A stretch of 64,000 nucleotides of DNA from an uncultured Eubacteriales bacterium (lineage in GTDB: Bacteria > Bacillota > Clostridia > Christensenellales > Aristaeellaceae): contig CADANQ010000001.1 of the NCBI GenBank assembly GCA_902789365.1, positions 61,107 through 125,106 on the forward strand. Reading direction: 5' to 3'. Shown piece by piece: positions 19,950 through 27,930 of this stretch (position 1 is its first letter; each line of letters opens with the position of its first letter). The notes under the pieces were generated by a model. It was given only the letters and a program-made list of their open reading frames with translations. It was not told the DNA's origin and made no database searches. A program made the translations under genes and the position numbers.

Positions 19950-20969
19950 ATGGGCATCTTATCCAGACTTGCAGGGCAGTTCATCGACGTGATCGAATGG
20001 ACCGATTCCGGCAGCAACACCATGGTTTACCGCTTCAACAAGGAAGGGAACGCCATCATGATGGGCGCCCAGCTCATCGTACGCGAAAGCCAGGTCGCGG
20101 TGATGGTCAACGAAGGCCGGATCGCCGACGTCTTCGGGCCCGGAAGGTACGAGCTTTCCACCCAGAACATGCCGATCATGACCATGCTCCAGTCCTGGCG
20201 CTACGGTTTTAACAGCCCCTTCAAGGCGGAGGTATACTTTGTCAATACCCGCCAGTTCCTGAACATGAAATGGGGCACCAGCAATCCCGTAATGATGCGC
20301 GACGCCGAATTCGGTATGGTTCGCCTGCGCGCCTTCGGCGTCTATTCCTTCAGCGTTGCCGATCCCAAGGTCTTCCTGCAGCAGGTCTTCGGCACCGCCC
20401 AGCTTTTCACCACCGAAGGCGTCTCCGAATATCTGAAGCGGGTCATCGTATCCAGCCTGTCCGATGTTCTTGCCGAAAGCAAGATTCCCGCCCTCGACCT
20501 GGCCGCAAACTACGGCGAGCTGGGCGGTTACGCTCTCTCCGTGCTCGGCCCCAAATTCACCGCGCTCGGTCTTCGCCTTAACAGCTTCTCCATCGAAAAC
20601 ATCTCCCTCCCTCAGGAGGTCGAGCAGGCCATCGACAAGCGCAGCAGCATGGGCGTGGTGGGCGACCTGAACAGGTATACCCAGTTCCAGACCGCCGAAG
20701 CGATTCGTGACGCCGCAAAGAATCCGAACGGAGTCGCGGGCATGAGCGCCGGTCTCGGCATCGGAGCCGCCATCTCCCAGATCATGCAGCAGGCGCAGGC
20801 GCAGATCCAGCCCCAGGCCCAGAACAGCCAGCCGGCCTACAGCGCGCAGACCGATCTGAACGCCCTCCAGAGCACGCCTCCGAGCGACACCAAGTTCTGC
20901 CCCGAGTGCGGACAGAAGATCCCTCGCTCGGCCAAGTTCTGCCCCGAGTGCGGCACCAAACAGTCCTGA
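19950..20969 (+). CDS. SPFH/band-7 domain protein with C-terminal zinc ribbon (YdjI-like)
   Basis: A 339-aa protein. Residues 1-230 form a long SPFH-like domain of the 'virion core protein' type. A Gln/Ala-rich hinge covers about 265-305. Residues 311-336 are a zinc ribbon with two CPECG knuckles. B. subtilis YdjI has the same architecture and works with PspA/YdjG-type proteins at the membrane during envelope stress. No membrane segment is present here, so it should be peripheral. AAAGGAGGTACTG precedes the ATG. A terminator separates it from the next gene, implying stepped-down expression downstream. Confidence 0.88.
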   Translation: MGILSRLAGQFIDVIEWTDSGSNTMVYRFNKEGNAIMMGAQLIVRESQVAVMVNEGRIADVFGPGRYELSTQNMPIMTMLQSWRYGFNSPFKAEVYFVNTRQFLNMKWGTSNPVMMRDAEFGMVRLRAFGVYSFSVADPKVFLQQVFGTAQLFTTEGVSEYLKRVIVSSLSDVLAESKIPALDLAANYGELGGYALSVLGPKFTALGLRLNSFSIENISLPQEVEQAIDKRSSMGVVGDLNRYTQFQTAEAIRDAAKNPNGVAGMSAGLGIGAAISQIMQQAQAQIQPQAQNSQPAYSAQTDLNALQSTPPSDTKFCPECGQKIPRSAKFCPECGTKQS

Positions 20970-20981
20970 GTTAAACAACCG

Positions 20982-21010
20982 CGGACCGGCCGCAATGCCG
21001 GTCCGTTTTT
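20982..21010 (+). terminator. Terminator between the SPFH and BI-1 genes
   Basis: CGGACCGGC (20982-20990) pairs with GCCGGTCCG (20997-21005), followed by TTTTT. The next gene starts 28 bp later on the same strand with no obvious promoter, so readthrough is likely. Confidence 0.8.
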
Positions 21011-21037
21011 AAATTCGCTGAAGGAGGTCATCAAAGA

Positions 21038-21754
21038 ATGTCCGAAAAAACCACAAAGAAAAAGGAATACGGCATCGGCAGCGTCAAATTCGACATGAAC
21101 GCCGAAAGCACGTCCAGCCGTAGCATGTATAACCTGGCCATCGGCCTGACCGTCGTCGCCGGCTGCGCTCTCAACTACCTGATGAGCAAATTCGTCGGCC
21201 CCGGCATCTCCGATTATCTTTACACCAACCCCAAAGTGGGCTTGATTGTAATCCTTGCCCTTTATCTGGTCGGCAGCTTCGCGGGAATCGCGATCGTCAA
21301 CAAGGCTCAGAGCCCCACCGTCGGTATTATCGGCTTCGGCCTTCTGGCCTGCGCCATGGGTCTGGTTCTTTCGGTCATCCTCCCGCTTTACACCGACGTC
21401 AGCATTACCACGGCATTCCTGATTACCATGGCGATCACCGCGGTGATGACTGTCGCCGGAGCCCTGTTCCCGGCCTTCTTCTCCAGCATCGGCAAGGGGC
21501 TGGCCATCACGCTTCTGATCACCATCATCGCGGAGCTTTTGTGCAGCTTCGTTTTCTTCCGCGGACAGAACCTGCAGATCTTCGACTACGTCGTCATCTT
21601 CATTTTCTGCGGATACATCGGCTTTGACTGGTCCAGGGCCCAGCAGCGTCCCTCCACCATCAACAACGCCATCCGCAGCGCCGCCGCCATCTATGTGGAC
21701 GTCGTCAACATCTTTATCCGCATCCTTTCCATCATGGGTAAGCGCCGCGACTGA
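21038..21754 (+). CDS. Bax inhibitor-1/YccA family membrane protein
   Basis: A 238-aa integral membrane protein with about seven hydrophobic segments (near residues 32-50, 67-87, 95-116, 122-142, 154-174, 181-197 and 215-233). The last segments carry the BI-1 features: GYIGFDWSRAQ (Asp197) and the amphipathic terminal helix AIYVDVVNIFIRIL (Asp221). In B. subtilis YetJ the equivalent acidic pair gates a pH-sensitive calcium leak; the same role here is inference. CTGAAGGAGGTCATC precedes the ATG. It follows the SPFH gene and ends in a strong terminator. Confidence 0.85.
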   Translation: MSEKTTKKKEYGIGSVKFDMNAESTSSRSMYNLAIGLTVVAGCALNYLMSKFVGPGISDYLYTNPKVGLIVILALYLVGSFAGIAIVNKAQSPTVGIIGFGLLACAMGLVLSVILPLYTDVSITTAFLITMAITAVMTVAGALFPAFFSSIGKGLAITLLITIIAELLCSFVFFRGQNLQIFDYVVIFIFCGYIGFDWSRAQQRPSTINNAIRSAAAIYVDVVNIFIRILSIMGKRRD

Positions 21755-21768
21755 TAAAAATATTTAAT

Positions 21769-21807
21769 CAGGCCTCCGCGAACAATGCCGCGGAGGCCTG
21801 TTTTTTT
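21769..21807 (+). terminator. Terminator after the BI-1 gene
   Basis: CAGGCCTCCGCG (21769-21780) pairs perfectly with CGCGGAGGCCTG (21789-21800), followed by TTTTTTT. It lies between convergent transcription units and may also stop the ABC operon arriving on the minus strand. Confidence 0.9.
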
Positions 21808-21829
21808 GCTCTTTTTCCGTTCCGCCGGA

Positions 21830-21973
21830 TCAGCCGAAAATCAAAAGCGTAACCCCGACGATCAGCAGAATCAGTATCAGGCAGGGAAGGCCGATCACCA
21901 GCACGCCTGAAATCCACATGGCCAGCTGGTCTTTTCTTTCAACCACGGGCCTTTCGTCATTGTCTTCACGCAT
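21830..21973 (-). CDS. Small single-pass membrane protein coupled to the ABC operon
   Basis: A 47-residue open frame. The N-terminal 18 residues are charged (MREDNDERPVVERKDQ) and residues 19-46 form one hydrophobic helix (MWISGVLVIGLPCLI followed by LILLIVGVTLLIFG). Its ATG (21973-21971) overlaps the stop of the oppF-like gene by eight bases, a classic coupling arrangement. By the positive-inside rule the acidic/basic head is probably cytoplasmic. I do not recognise the family. Position suggests an accessory subunit of the transporter, like other small ABC-associated membrane peptides; this is inference. Confidence 0.65.
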   Translation of the reverse strand: MREDNDERPVVERKDQLAMWISGVLVIGLPCLILILLIVGVTLLIFG

Positions 21974-23591
21974 TGGAAGTATCCTTCTTATCCTTCAAAA
22001 GGGAAGCGGTGTTTTTTTTGAACAGGAAGTTCTTGTGTTCGTCCAGCTTCCTTTCGGGATAATGGCAGGCGCAGAAATGGTTGGGCTCAATCTCGACAAG
22101 CGGCGGGGATACGCGCCTGCATTTTTCAGTGGCAAGATAGCAGCGGGTACAGAACTTGCATCCGGGGGGCGGATTCACGGGGCTGGGAATGTTGCCCTCC
22201 AGGATGATTCGTTCCTTGTCCGCGGAGCCCTGTTCCGTTGTCGGAATCGAGGAAAGCAGCGCCACGGTGTACGGATGCCGGGGATCGTCAAAAATGGTCT
22301 TTTTGTCCGCCAGTTCCACGATGCTGCCAAGGTACATAACCGCGATGCGGTCCGAAATAAACTTGACCACCGACAGATCGTGGGAGATGAACATATAGGT
22401 CAGGTGCTGTTTTTCCTTCAGTTCCTGCAGAAGATTGATGATCTGGGACTGGATGGAAACGTCCAGCGCCGATACGCATTCGTCGCAGACCACAAAGGAC
22501 GGCTGAACCGCCAAAGCGCGCGCGATGCAGATGCGCTGACGCTGACCGCCGGAAAACTGATGCGGATACCTGTGCAGCATGTATTCCTGCAGGCCGCATT
22601 TTTCCATCGTTTCCACGATATAGGAACGCAGCGCACCGGACCCGTGCTTGAAGAAGTGATGGGTCACAAGGCCTTCCTCAATGATCTGTCCGACGGTAAA
22701 GCGCGGGTTCAGGCTGGAATACGGATCCTGGAAAATAATCTGCAGGTTTTTGCGAAGGCTGCGCATTTCCTTGACGTCAAGCCTCGCCAGGTCCACGCCG
22801 TCGTCGCGCATGGCCTCATATTTGAGGAATTCCGGGTCGTTCTGATATTTTGCCTTGACCTTTTCCAGCTTTTCCCGAAGCGACGAAATCTCACGGTTAT
22901 GTCCCAGAATCACTGATTCAAGCCTGTCGACGGCTTCTGTGGCTTTGGCTTTTTTATTTTCCAGTTTTTCCCTTTTGTTCTCGTTCTCTTTGATTTCGTG
23001 TTCGTAATGCTCCAGATTCACCTTGTATACTTTTTGCCTGCTGACAACACGGTTGCGCTTTTTGTTTTCCCGGTAGAGAGCCATCAGCAGGGACATCCCC
23101 TCGGAATCGGGCTTCGCGTAAAAACCGCCGAGAATCTTTACGATATTGCTGAGGCATGTGCTTTCATTGCACCTGGCGATATTCAGGTCCTGAAGCAGAT
23201 AAAAGTCCGCTCCGTCTTCCCCGCCGGCGTCGTTCACCCTCTTTTCAAGGGCGGCGACCTTTTCGGACGCCTTGTTAAGCTGCTTTCGGAAGCTGTTATG
23301 CTCCCTGATGGTCTTGCTTACGTACTTCGGCGTCAGCTCGTCCAGAGTGGAACCGTAATACAGCGTGCAGCCGGCCGTCTGGGAATACAATTGCAGCAAA
23401 ACACGGCCCAGGGTCGACTTGCCGCATCCGGATTCACCGACGATACCCAGCGTTTCTCCCTCATAGATATCGATCGTGATGTCTTCATTGGCCCGGACAT
23501 ACAGCTTGTTTTTCTGGAAGATGGAGGATTTGGCAACCGGAAAATACTTTTTCAGATTAGTAATGGACAATAATTTTTTTGTGTTCGGCAC
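21966..23591 (-). CDS. Oligopeptide ABC transporter ATPase (OppF-like) with large coiled-coil insert
   Basis: A 541-aa ABC ATPase. Walker A GESGCGKST is at residues 52-60, the Q-loop Gln at 288 (IIFQDPYSSLNPR), the signature FSGGQ at 346-350, Walker B FVVCDE at 366-371 and the C-terminal oligopeptide/dipeptide domain with its Cys-rich CKFCTRCYLATEKC near 480. In ordinary OppF about 50 residues separate Walker A from the Q-loop; here about 230 do. The extra segment (about 88-268) ends in a highly charged heptad-like helix (about 195-250). The start is GTG at 23591, with AAGGAGGAG inside the end of oppD. It powers import with the OppD-like subunit. Confidence 0.9.
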   Translation of the reverse strand: MPNTKKLLSITNLKKYFPVAKSSIFQKNKLYVRANEDITIDIYEGETLGIVGESGCGKSTLGRVLLQLYSQTAGCTLYYGSTLDELTPKYVSKTIREHNSFRKQLNKASEKVAALEKRVNDAGGEDGADFYLLQDLNIARCNESTCLSNIVKILGGFYAKPDSEGMSLLMALYRENKKRNRVVSRQKVYKVNLEHYEHEIKENENKREKLENKKAKATEAVDRLESVILGHNREISSLREKLEKVKAKYQNDPEFLKYEAMRDDGVDLARLDVKEMRSLRKNLQIIFQDPYSSLNPRFTVGQIIEEGLVTHHFFKHGSGALRSYIVETMEKCGLQEYMLHRYPHQFSGGQRQRICIARALAVQPSFVVCDECVSALDVSIQSQIINLLQELKEKQHLTYMFISHDLSVVKFISDRIAVMYLGSIVELADKKTIFDDPRHPYTVALLSSIPTTEQGSADKERIILEGNIPSPVNPPPGCKFCTRCYLATEKCRRVSPPLVEIEPNHFCACHYPERKLDEHKNFLFKKNTASLLKDKKDTSNA

Positions 23592-24570
23592 TGTTCCGCT
23601 CCTCCTTGTCTGGATAGAAGCATCTGATCGACTGCTGATCGCTGACTTTGACCAGGTCCGGCTCCTCGTCTATGCATTTCTGTGTGCAGTACTTGCACCT
23701 GGGACCGAATTTGCAGCCCTTTGGCAGCGCCAGGGGATGCGGCACGACGCCGGGAATCGGCTCCAGCCGGTCGCTTTCAATCTCCAGCCTGGGGATGGAA
23801 AGCATCAGTCCCTCGGTGTAGGGATGGCTCTGCTTCGAATCCCTGAAAATGACTTCGGACGGCGCGTGTTCGACGACCTGTCCGCAGTACATGACCGCCA
23901 CATCGTCCGCCATCTCGTTGATTACGCCCAGATCGTGCGTGATGAAGATGATGGCGGTGCCTGTGGTCTTTTTCAGGTCGTTCATCAGTTTCAGAATCTG
24001 GGCCTGGATGGTCACGTCCAGGGCAGTGGTGGGTTCGTCGGCAATCAGAATCTTGGGCTTGCAGGCAAGCGCCATGGCGATCATGACACGCTGGCGCATA
24101 CCGCCCGACAGCTGATGGGGATACTGTTTGATGACCACTTCCGGGTTCGGAATCTGGACGTCGTACAGCATCTGCAGGGCATGCTCATGTGCTTCCTTCT
24201 TATTCATCCCCTGGTGGATCATAAAAGGCTCGGAAAGCTGCTTGTCTACAGAGAATACGGGGTTCAGGCTGGTCATGGGCTCCTGAAAAATAACCGATAC
24301 CACGTTGCCGCGGATATGATAAATCTCCTTCAGCGGAAGCTTGGTCAGGTCGCGGCCTTCCAGGAGGATCTCGCCGCTTTCGATGTATCCGTTCCCATCC
24401 AGCAGCTGCAGGATACTCATGGCCGAAACCGATTTTCCGGAACCGCTCTCCCCCACAATACCGATGGTCTTGCCCGCTTCAAGGCTGTAGGACACGTCGT
24501 TGACCGCCTTGACGATCCCTTTCTTCGTTCTAAAGAAGGTATGAAGATGTTTTACTTCCAGCAGCGGCAT
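23557..24570 (-). CDS. Oligopeptide ABC transporter ATPase (OppD-like)
   Basis: A 337-aa ABC ATPase of normal length. Walker A is GESGSGKS near residue 40, the Q-loop is [11 protein letters not shown], the signature LSGGMRQR near 157, and Walker [12 protein letters not shown] near 175. The C-terminal oligopeptide domain has the usual Cys motif ([14 protein letters not shown]). In contrast to its partner OppF-like subunit it has no insert. It lies 15 bp after the permease gene and overlaps the next gene by 35 bp, so translation is tightly coupled. Confidence 0.95.
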   Translation of the reverse strand: MPLLEVKHLHTFFRTKKGIVKAVNDVSYSLEAGKTIGIVGESGSGKSVSAMSILQLLDGNGYIESGEILLEGRDLTKLPLKEIYHIRGNVVSVIFQEPMTSLNPVFSVDKQLSEPFMIHQGMNKKEAHEHALQMLYDVQIPNPEVVIKQYPHQLSGGMRQRVMIAMALACKPKILIADEPTTALDVTIQAQILKLMNDLKKTTGTAIIFITHDLGVINEMADDVAVMYCGQVVEHAPSEVIFRDSKQSHPYTEGLMLSIPRLEIESDRLEPIPGVVPHPLALPKGCKFGPRCKYCTQKCIDEEPDLVKVSDQQSIRCFYPDKEERNSAEHKKIIVHY

Positions 24571-24585
24571 TTCTTCTGTCCCTCC

Positions 24586-26568
24586 TTATTTGTCGTTGGA
24601 TGATTTGGGATCCATAACGTCGCGCAGCGTATCGCCTATGGTGTTGATGCAGACCGTCGTCATGATCAGGATAGCGGAGGTAAACAGCCACTGCCACCAG
24701 AAATTAATGGCCGCCACCGCGTTGCTTGCCCGGGACAGCATATTGCCCCAGCTGGGCTGCGGATAGTTGACGCCGAATCCCAAGAAGGACAGAGAGGTTT
24801 CCGTCTGCATGGACGCCGCGAAGGACAGCGTCATATTCACCAGAATGACCGAAACAATGTTCGGCAGGATATGCTTGAAGGCGATCCGGCTGGGCTTGAC
24901 GCCCATGGCCTGGGCGGCGGTAACGTACTCGCTTTCCCTGGCCACCAGCACCTGGGCGCGGGTGATGTACGCGAATCCCGGCCAGCCAAGTACGCCGAGA
25001 ATCACCATGATCATATACAGCCTCTGGTCCGTGGTCATGGATACCTGGGCCAGCAGGGAGCTTAAGATCAGCATGAAGGGATAAAGCGGAATGGATGAGA
25101 AGACCTCCGCGACACGCATCAGGAAAATATCCACCGCGCCGCCGGAGAAACCGGCCGCCAGACCGATGCTGACGCCGATGATGATTTCGATGATAACGGC
25201 GATGGCGCCCACCGTCATCGTAATCCTTCCGCCGGCGACCACACGTTCCAGGATATTGGCGCCGCGGTCGTCCGTACCGAACAGGTAGCCCTTCAGGCCC
25301 CATTTGTTGAGCAGCTTTCCGTTTTCATCCACCGCGTAGCTCTGGAAGGAACCGGCAAAAATCTTCTTGGCGCCATTGACCTTCGGCGCTTCGGCCTGAC
25401 GGTAATGGTCTCCGCCGAAGGAATACACATGTCCAAGATTGGTCAGGCCGGAATAATGATAGGTACCGGCCTCGATATCGATGAAATATTCGCCCTCCGC
25501 GAGCGTCGGGATCTCAACGACGTCGGAGGGAAGGTCGCCGGTAATCGCGATGCTGCCGTCGTCCAGCAGAAGGCATACGCTGGTGGAGCAGGCACGAACC
25601 TCGTTAATCTTCCTGCCGTCCAGGAAATCCGCCATTTTCTCGGTTTTGCTGCCCGCAAGCTGAGTGCGAACCTTTGCGTACAGGCCCTTGGTGCCGGTAT
25701 AGACGCTGTTCTGCTTGGCATCCAGGCCCACCACATAGTTCAGGGTGAAATCCACGTCCACGATATTGGTGCGTCCGATGAACTTATCCATGTTTGCGTA
25801 GGCCTGTTTGTTGCCCCAGATATACAATGTGCCGTCGTCCATCAGAATGGCGGACGCCTGATAGCCGCAGGTCACCTTCTTGATATGACTCACGTCCAGG
25901 GTGCCGTTGACCACGGCATCGGGTACGGGCTCCAGGTTGGGGTTGGACCTTACGGTATCCGTCGCCTCATACTGCCCGAACCGGTTGCTTCCCCATCCAT
26001 AGAAGGTCCCGTCCTCGCCGATGGCGATGATATGGTCCTGTCCGGCGGCCACATACGCGATTCTGGCGTTCTTTACCGCATCCGGAATGTTTTTGATATT
26101 TATGCCCGTGGCTCCGATATTGCCGACGCCCCAGACATATACCTTCCCATCGTTGGAAAGGCCCACCGAAAAACTGGAATAGCTGTCGATCATTTTGATG
26201 TTGCCGGCCAGATCTCCCGGAACTTTCATCAGGCTGAGGGTCGGCGGCAGATCCTTCTGGGTGGTCTCGGTGAAGGCGTCGTAGTATTTGGTCATGAAAT
26301 GCGGCGCGATGAAAACGATGCAGAACATAACAAACACCACAATCACGGAAAAAACGGCGAATTTCCGTTCCATGAAGCGGTTGAAGATCTGCCTGCCGGG
26401 GCTTACGATCAGCTCGGAATCGTCCGGCACACCGTCCTTGAACTTGATCTCCCCGGGACCTTCCTTTTTCTTTGAATAGAACCACTTTTCCTCGAACTTG
26501 GGCCCGAGGAAGCAGCGGACGAACCAGCGGGCAATGATATGAAATATGTTTTCTTTCTTCTTGTTCAT
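24586..26568 (-). CDS. OppC-type ABC permease with an inserted seven-repeat RCC1-like beta-propeller
   Basis: A 660-aa permease; normal OppC is about 300 aa. Residues 1-70 are cytoplasmic. The first membrane helix is 71-89. Residues about 124-425 are a large extracytoplasmic insert with seven RCC1-type repeats of the form 'AG..H..AL..DG.VY.WG.N..GQ' (near 131, 172, 231, 271, 323, 364 and 402). Right after the insert the standard OppC loop resumes (LFGTDDRGANILERVVAGGR, 430-448), followed by five helices with the EAA coupling motif AAQAMGVKPSRIAFKHILPN (551-570). RCC1 propellers bind proteins (RCC1, BLIP-II). The start at 26568 has AAGGAG before it; the open frame extends 18 codons upstream without support. 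Continuous frame and clean boundaries argue against an assembly chimera. Confidence 0.93.
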   Translation of the reverse strand: MNKKKENIFHIIARWFVRCFLGPKFEEKWFYSKKKEGPGEIKFKDGVPDDSELIVSPGRQIFNRFMERKFAVFSVIVVFVMFCIVFIAPHFMTKYYDAFTETTQKDLPPTLSLMKVPGDLAGNIKMIDSYSSFSVGLSNDGKVYVWGVGNIGATGINIKNIPDAVKNARIAYVAAGQDHIIAIGEDGTFYGWGSNRFGQYEATDTVRSNPNLEPVPDAVVNGTLDVSHIKKVTCGYQASAILMDDGTLYIWGNKQAYANMDKFIGRTNIVDVDFTLNYVVGLDAKQNSVYTGTKGLYAKVRTQLAGSKTEKMADFLDGRKINEVRACSTSVCLLLDDGSIAITGDLPSDVVEIPTLAEGEYFIDIEAGTYHYSGLTNLGHVYSFGGDHYRQAEAPKVNGAKKIFAGSFQSYAVDENGKLLNKWGLKGYLFGTDDRGANILERVVAGGRITMTVGAIAVIIEIIIGVSIGLAAGFSGGAVDIFLMRVAEVFSSIPLYPFMLILSSLLAQVSMTTDQRLYMIMVILGVLGWPGFAYITRAQVLVARESEYVTAAQAMGVKPSRIAFKHILPNIVSVILVNMTLSFAASMQTETSLSFLGFGVNYPQPSWGNMLSRASNAVAAINFWWQWLFTSAILIMTTVCINTIGDTLRDVMDPKSSNDK

Positions 26569-26579
26569 TTCTTTTCTCC

Positions 26580-27620
26580 TTACTTGCTGATGCGTACCCG
26601 GGGATCGACGATACCGTAGCAAAGGTCGATCACCAGATTGGAGAAGAGGCCCAGGAAGGTGTAAATGACCTCAAGGAACATAATCATATCATAGTCCGCC
26701 GTGCGCGTCGCGTTCAGGAACAGAAGCCCCATCCCTTTGAACCCGAACATCTGCTCCAGGATCATCGCGCCCGATATGGTGCCGAAGAAACCGCCCACGA
26801 TGATCGATACCATCGGGATCAGCGCGTTGCGCCAGGCGTGGCTGTAGATGACCACCTTTTCTGTCAGGCCTTTGGCGCGGGCGGTACGGATGCAGTCCAG
26901 GTTCAGCGCGTCGATCATGGAAGCCCTGGTGATTCTCGTAATGGATGCCAGCGAACCGAAGGTCAGGCAGATGGTCGGCAAGGTCACATGGTGCAGCACG
27001 TCCAGCACGTTTTTGAATCCGGTATAGTTTGCGCCCGGAGTTTTCATTCCGCTCACCGGGAACCATCCGAGGATCGAACAGAAGAAAACGATAAAGACAA
27101 TGTAAATGATGAAACTCGGCGTGGAAAAGCCGATCAGCGTAAAGAACTGGGTAAACCGGTCAAACCGGCTGTTCTTTTTCACGGCGCACTTGATGCCCAG
27201 GGGAATCGTGATCCCGAGAACGGCGATCTCTGTAATCAGACCGATAATAAAGGAGTTGCGCATGTGTATGGGCACGATCTGAACCACCGGGGCGTTGTAA
27301 TCATAGGAGAAGCCGAAATCGCCCTGGAATATCCCCGAATAATGACCGTCATAGAAGGGATACAGACCGAGCCAGCGAAGATACAGGACCAGTTTATTGT
27401 CCGTATCCGTTCCGTAAAGCCGCTGGTACTTCAGGTACAGTTCGTCAAATTTTGTCGCCTTTTCCTCTTCCGAGAGCCGCTTCATCGTCATGATCTCGTT
27501 CTTGGCATCAGTATACGCCCGGTTGGCGGGCATCATCTGATACAAAACAAAAAGGATAAAGGTCAGCAAAAAGAAAACGAGCACCATGTATACCAACCTT
27601 TTTGCGATGTATCTTGCCAT
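26580..27620 (-). CDS. Oligopeptide ABC transporter permease (OppB-like)
   Basis: A 346-aa permease with the family N-terminus ARYIAKRLVYMVLVFFLLTF as the first helix, an external segment of roughly 70 residues with a charged helix (about 35-70), and five further helices. The EAA loop reads DCIRTARAKGLTEKVVIYSHAWRNALIPM. The end (DLCYGIVDPRVRISK) is typical of OppB. ATG 27620 has GGAG nine bases upstream; a GTG two codons earlier is too close to it. The stop lies 11 bp before the start of the OppC-like gene. Confidence 0.94.
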   Translation of the reverse strand: MARYIAKRLVYMVLVFFLLTFILFVLYQMMPANRAYTDAKNEIMTMKRLSEEEKATKFDELYLKYQRLYGTDTDNKLVLYLRWLGLYPFYDGHYSGIFQGDFGFSYDYNAPVVQIVPIHMRNSFIIGLITEIAVLGITIPLGIKCAVKKNSRFDRFTQFFTLIGFSTPSFIIYIVFIVFFCSILGWFPVSGMKTPGANYTGFKNVLDVLHHVTLPTICLTFGSLASITRITRASMIDALNLDCIRTARAKGLTEKVVIYSHAWRNALIPMVSIIVGGFFGTISGAMILEQMFGFKGMGLLFLNATRTADYDMIMFLEVIYTFLGLFSNLVIDLCYGIVDPRVRISK

Positions 27621-27867
27621 GGTCACTAACTCCTTTTATTTTTGTTGAACCGTGTATCGCTTTTGATCCGCATTCGATCTATCTGTAATCCGCTTGTTTC
27701 GAGGCGGACGTTGCTTTCGCTTTTAAGGCCGTCAGAAATGCCTGCTTATCATTTCGTTTTTGAATTCAACACCAAAGGGTTATCCCGTTGTGTTTATTCC
27801 CGGCCACAATCTCTATTTTTTCGCAGTCGTTCGGAAAATTTACGGCTGGATACCTGTGCCGCGAATA

Positions 27868-27900
27868 ATGCATCCGGCGGCGTAAAGCCGCCGGATGCAT
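27868..27900 (-). other. Perfect 14-bp hairpin between binding-protein and permease genes
   Basis: ATGCATCCGGCGGC (27868-27881) and its exact complement (27887-27900) flank a five-base loop. No run of U follows on the minus strand, so it is more likely an mRNA-stabilising or partial attenuator hairpin than a full terminator. Such a hairpin would let the binding protein be made in excess over the permeases. The rest of the 310-bp gap (27621-27930) shows no gene. Confidence 0.7.
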
Positions 27901-27930
27901 GCCGAGACTTTTTCAGACTTCAGGGATTAA

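Noticed and set aside
22288..22636. Short open frames inside the OppF gene, considered as extra genes
   Set aside because: They are alternative frames of the conserved ATPase region without start signals.
24586..26568. Assembly chimera as explanation of the OppC-RCC1 fusion
   Set aside because: The frame is continuous, GC content and codon use do not shift, and both boundaries match the loop of OppC; a chimera would need two in-frame junctions.
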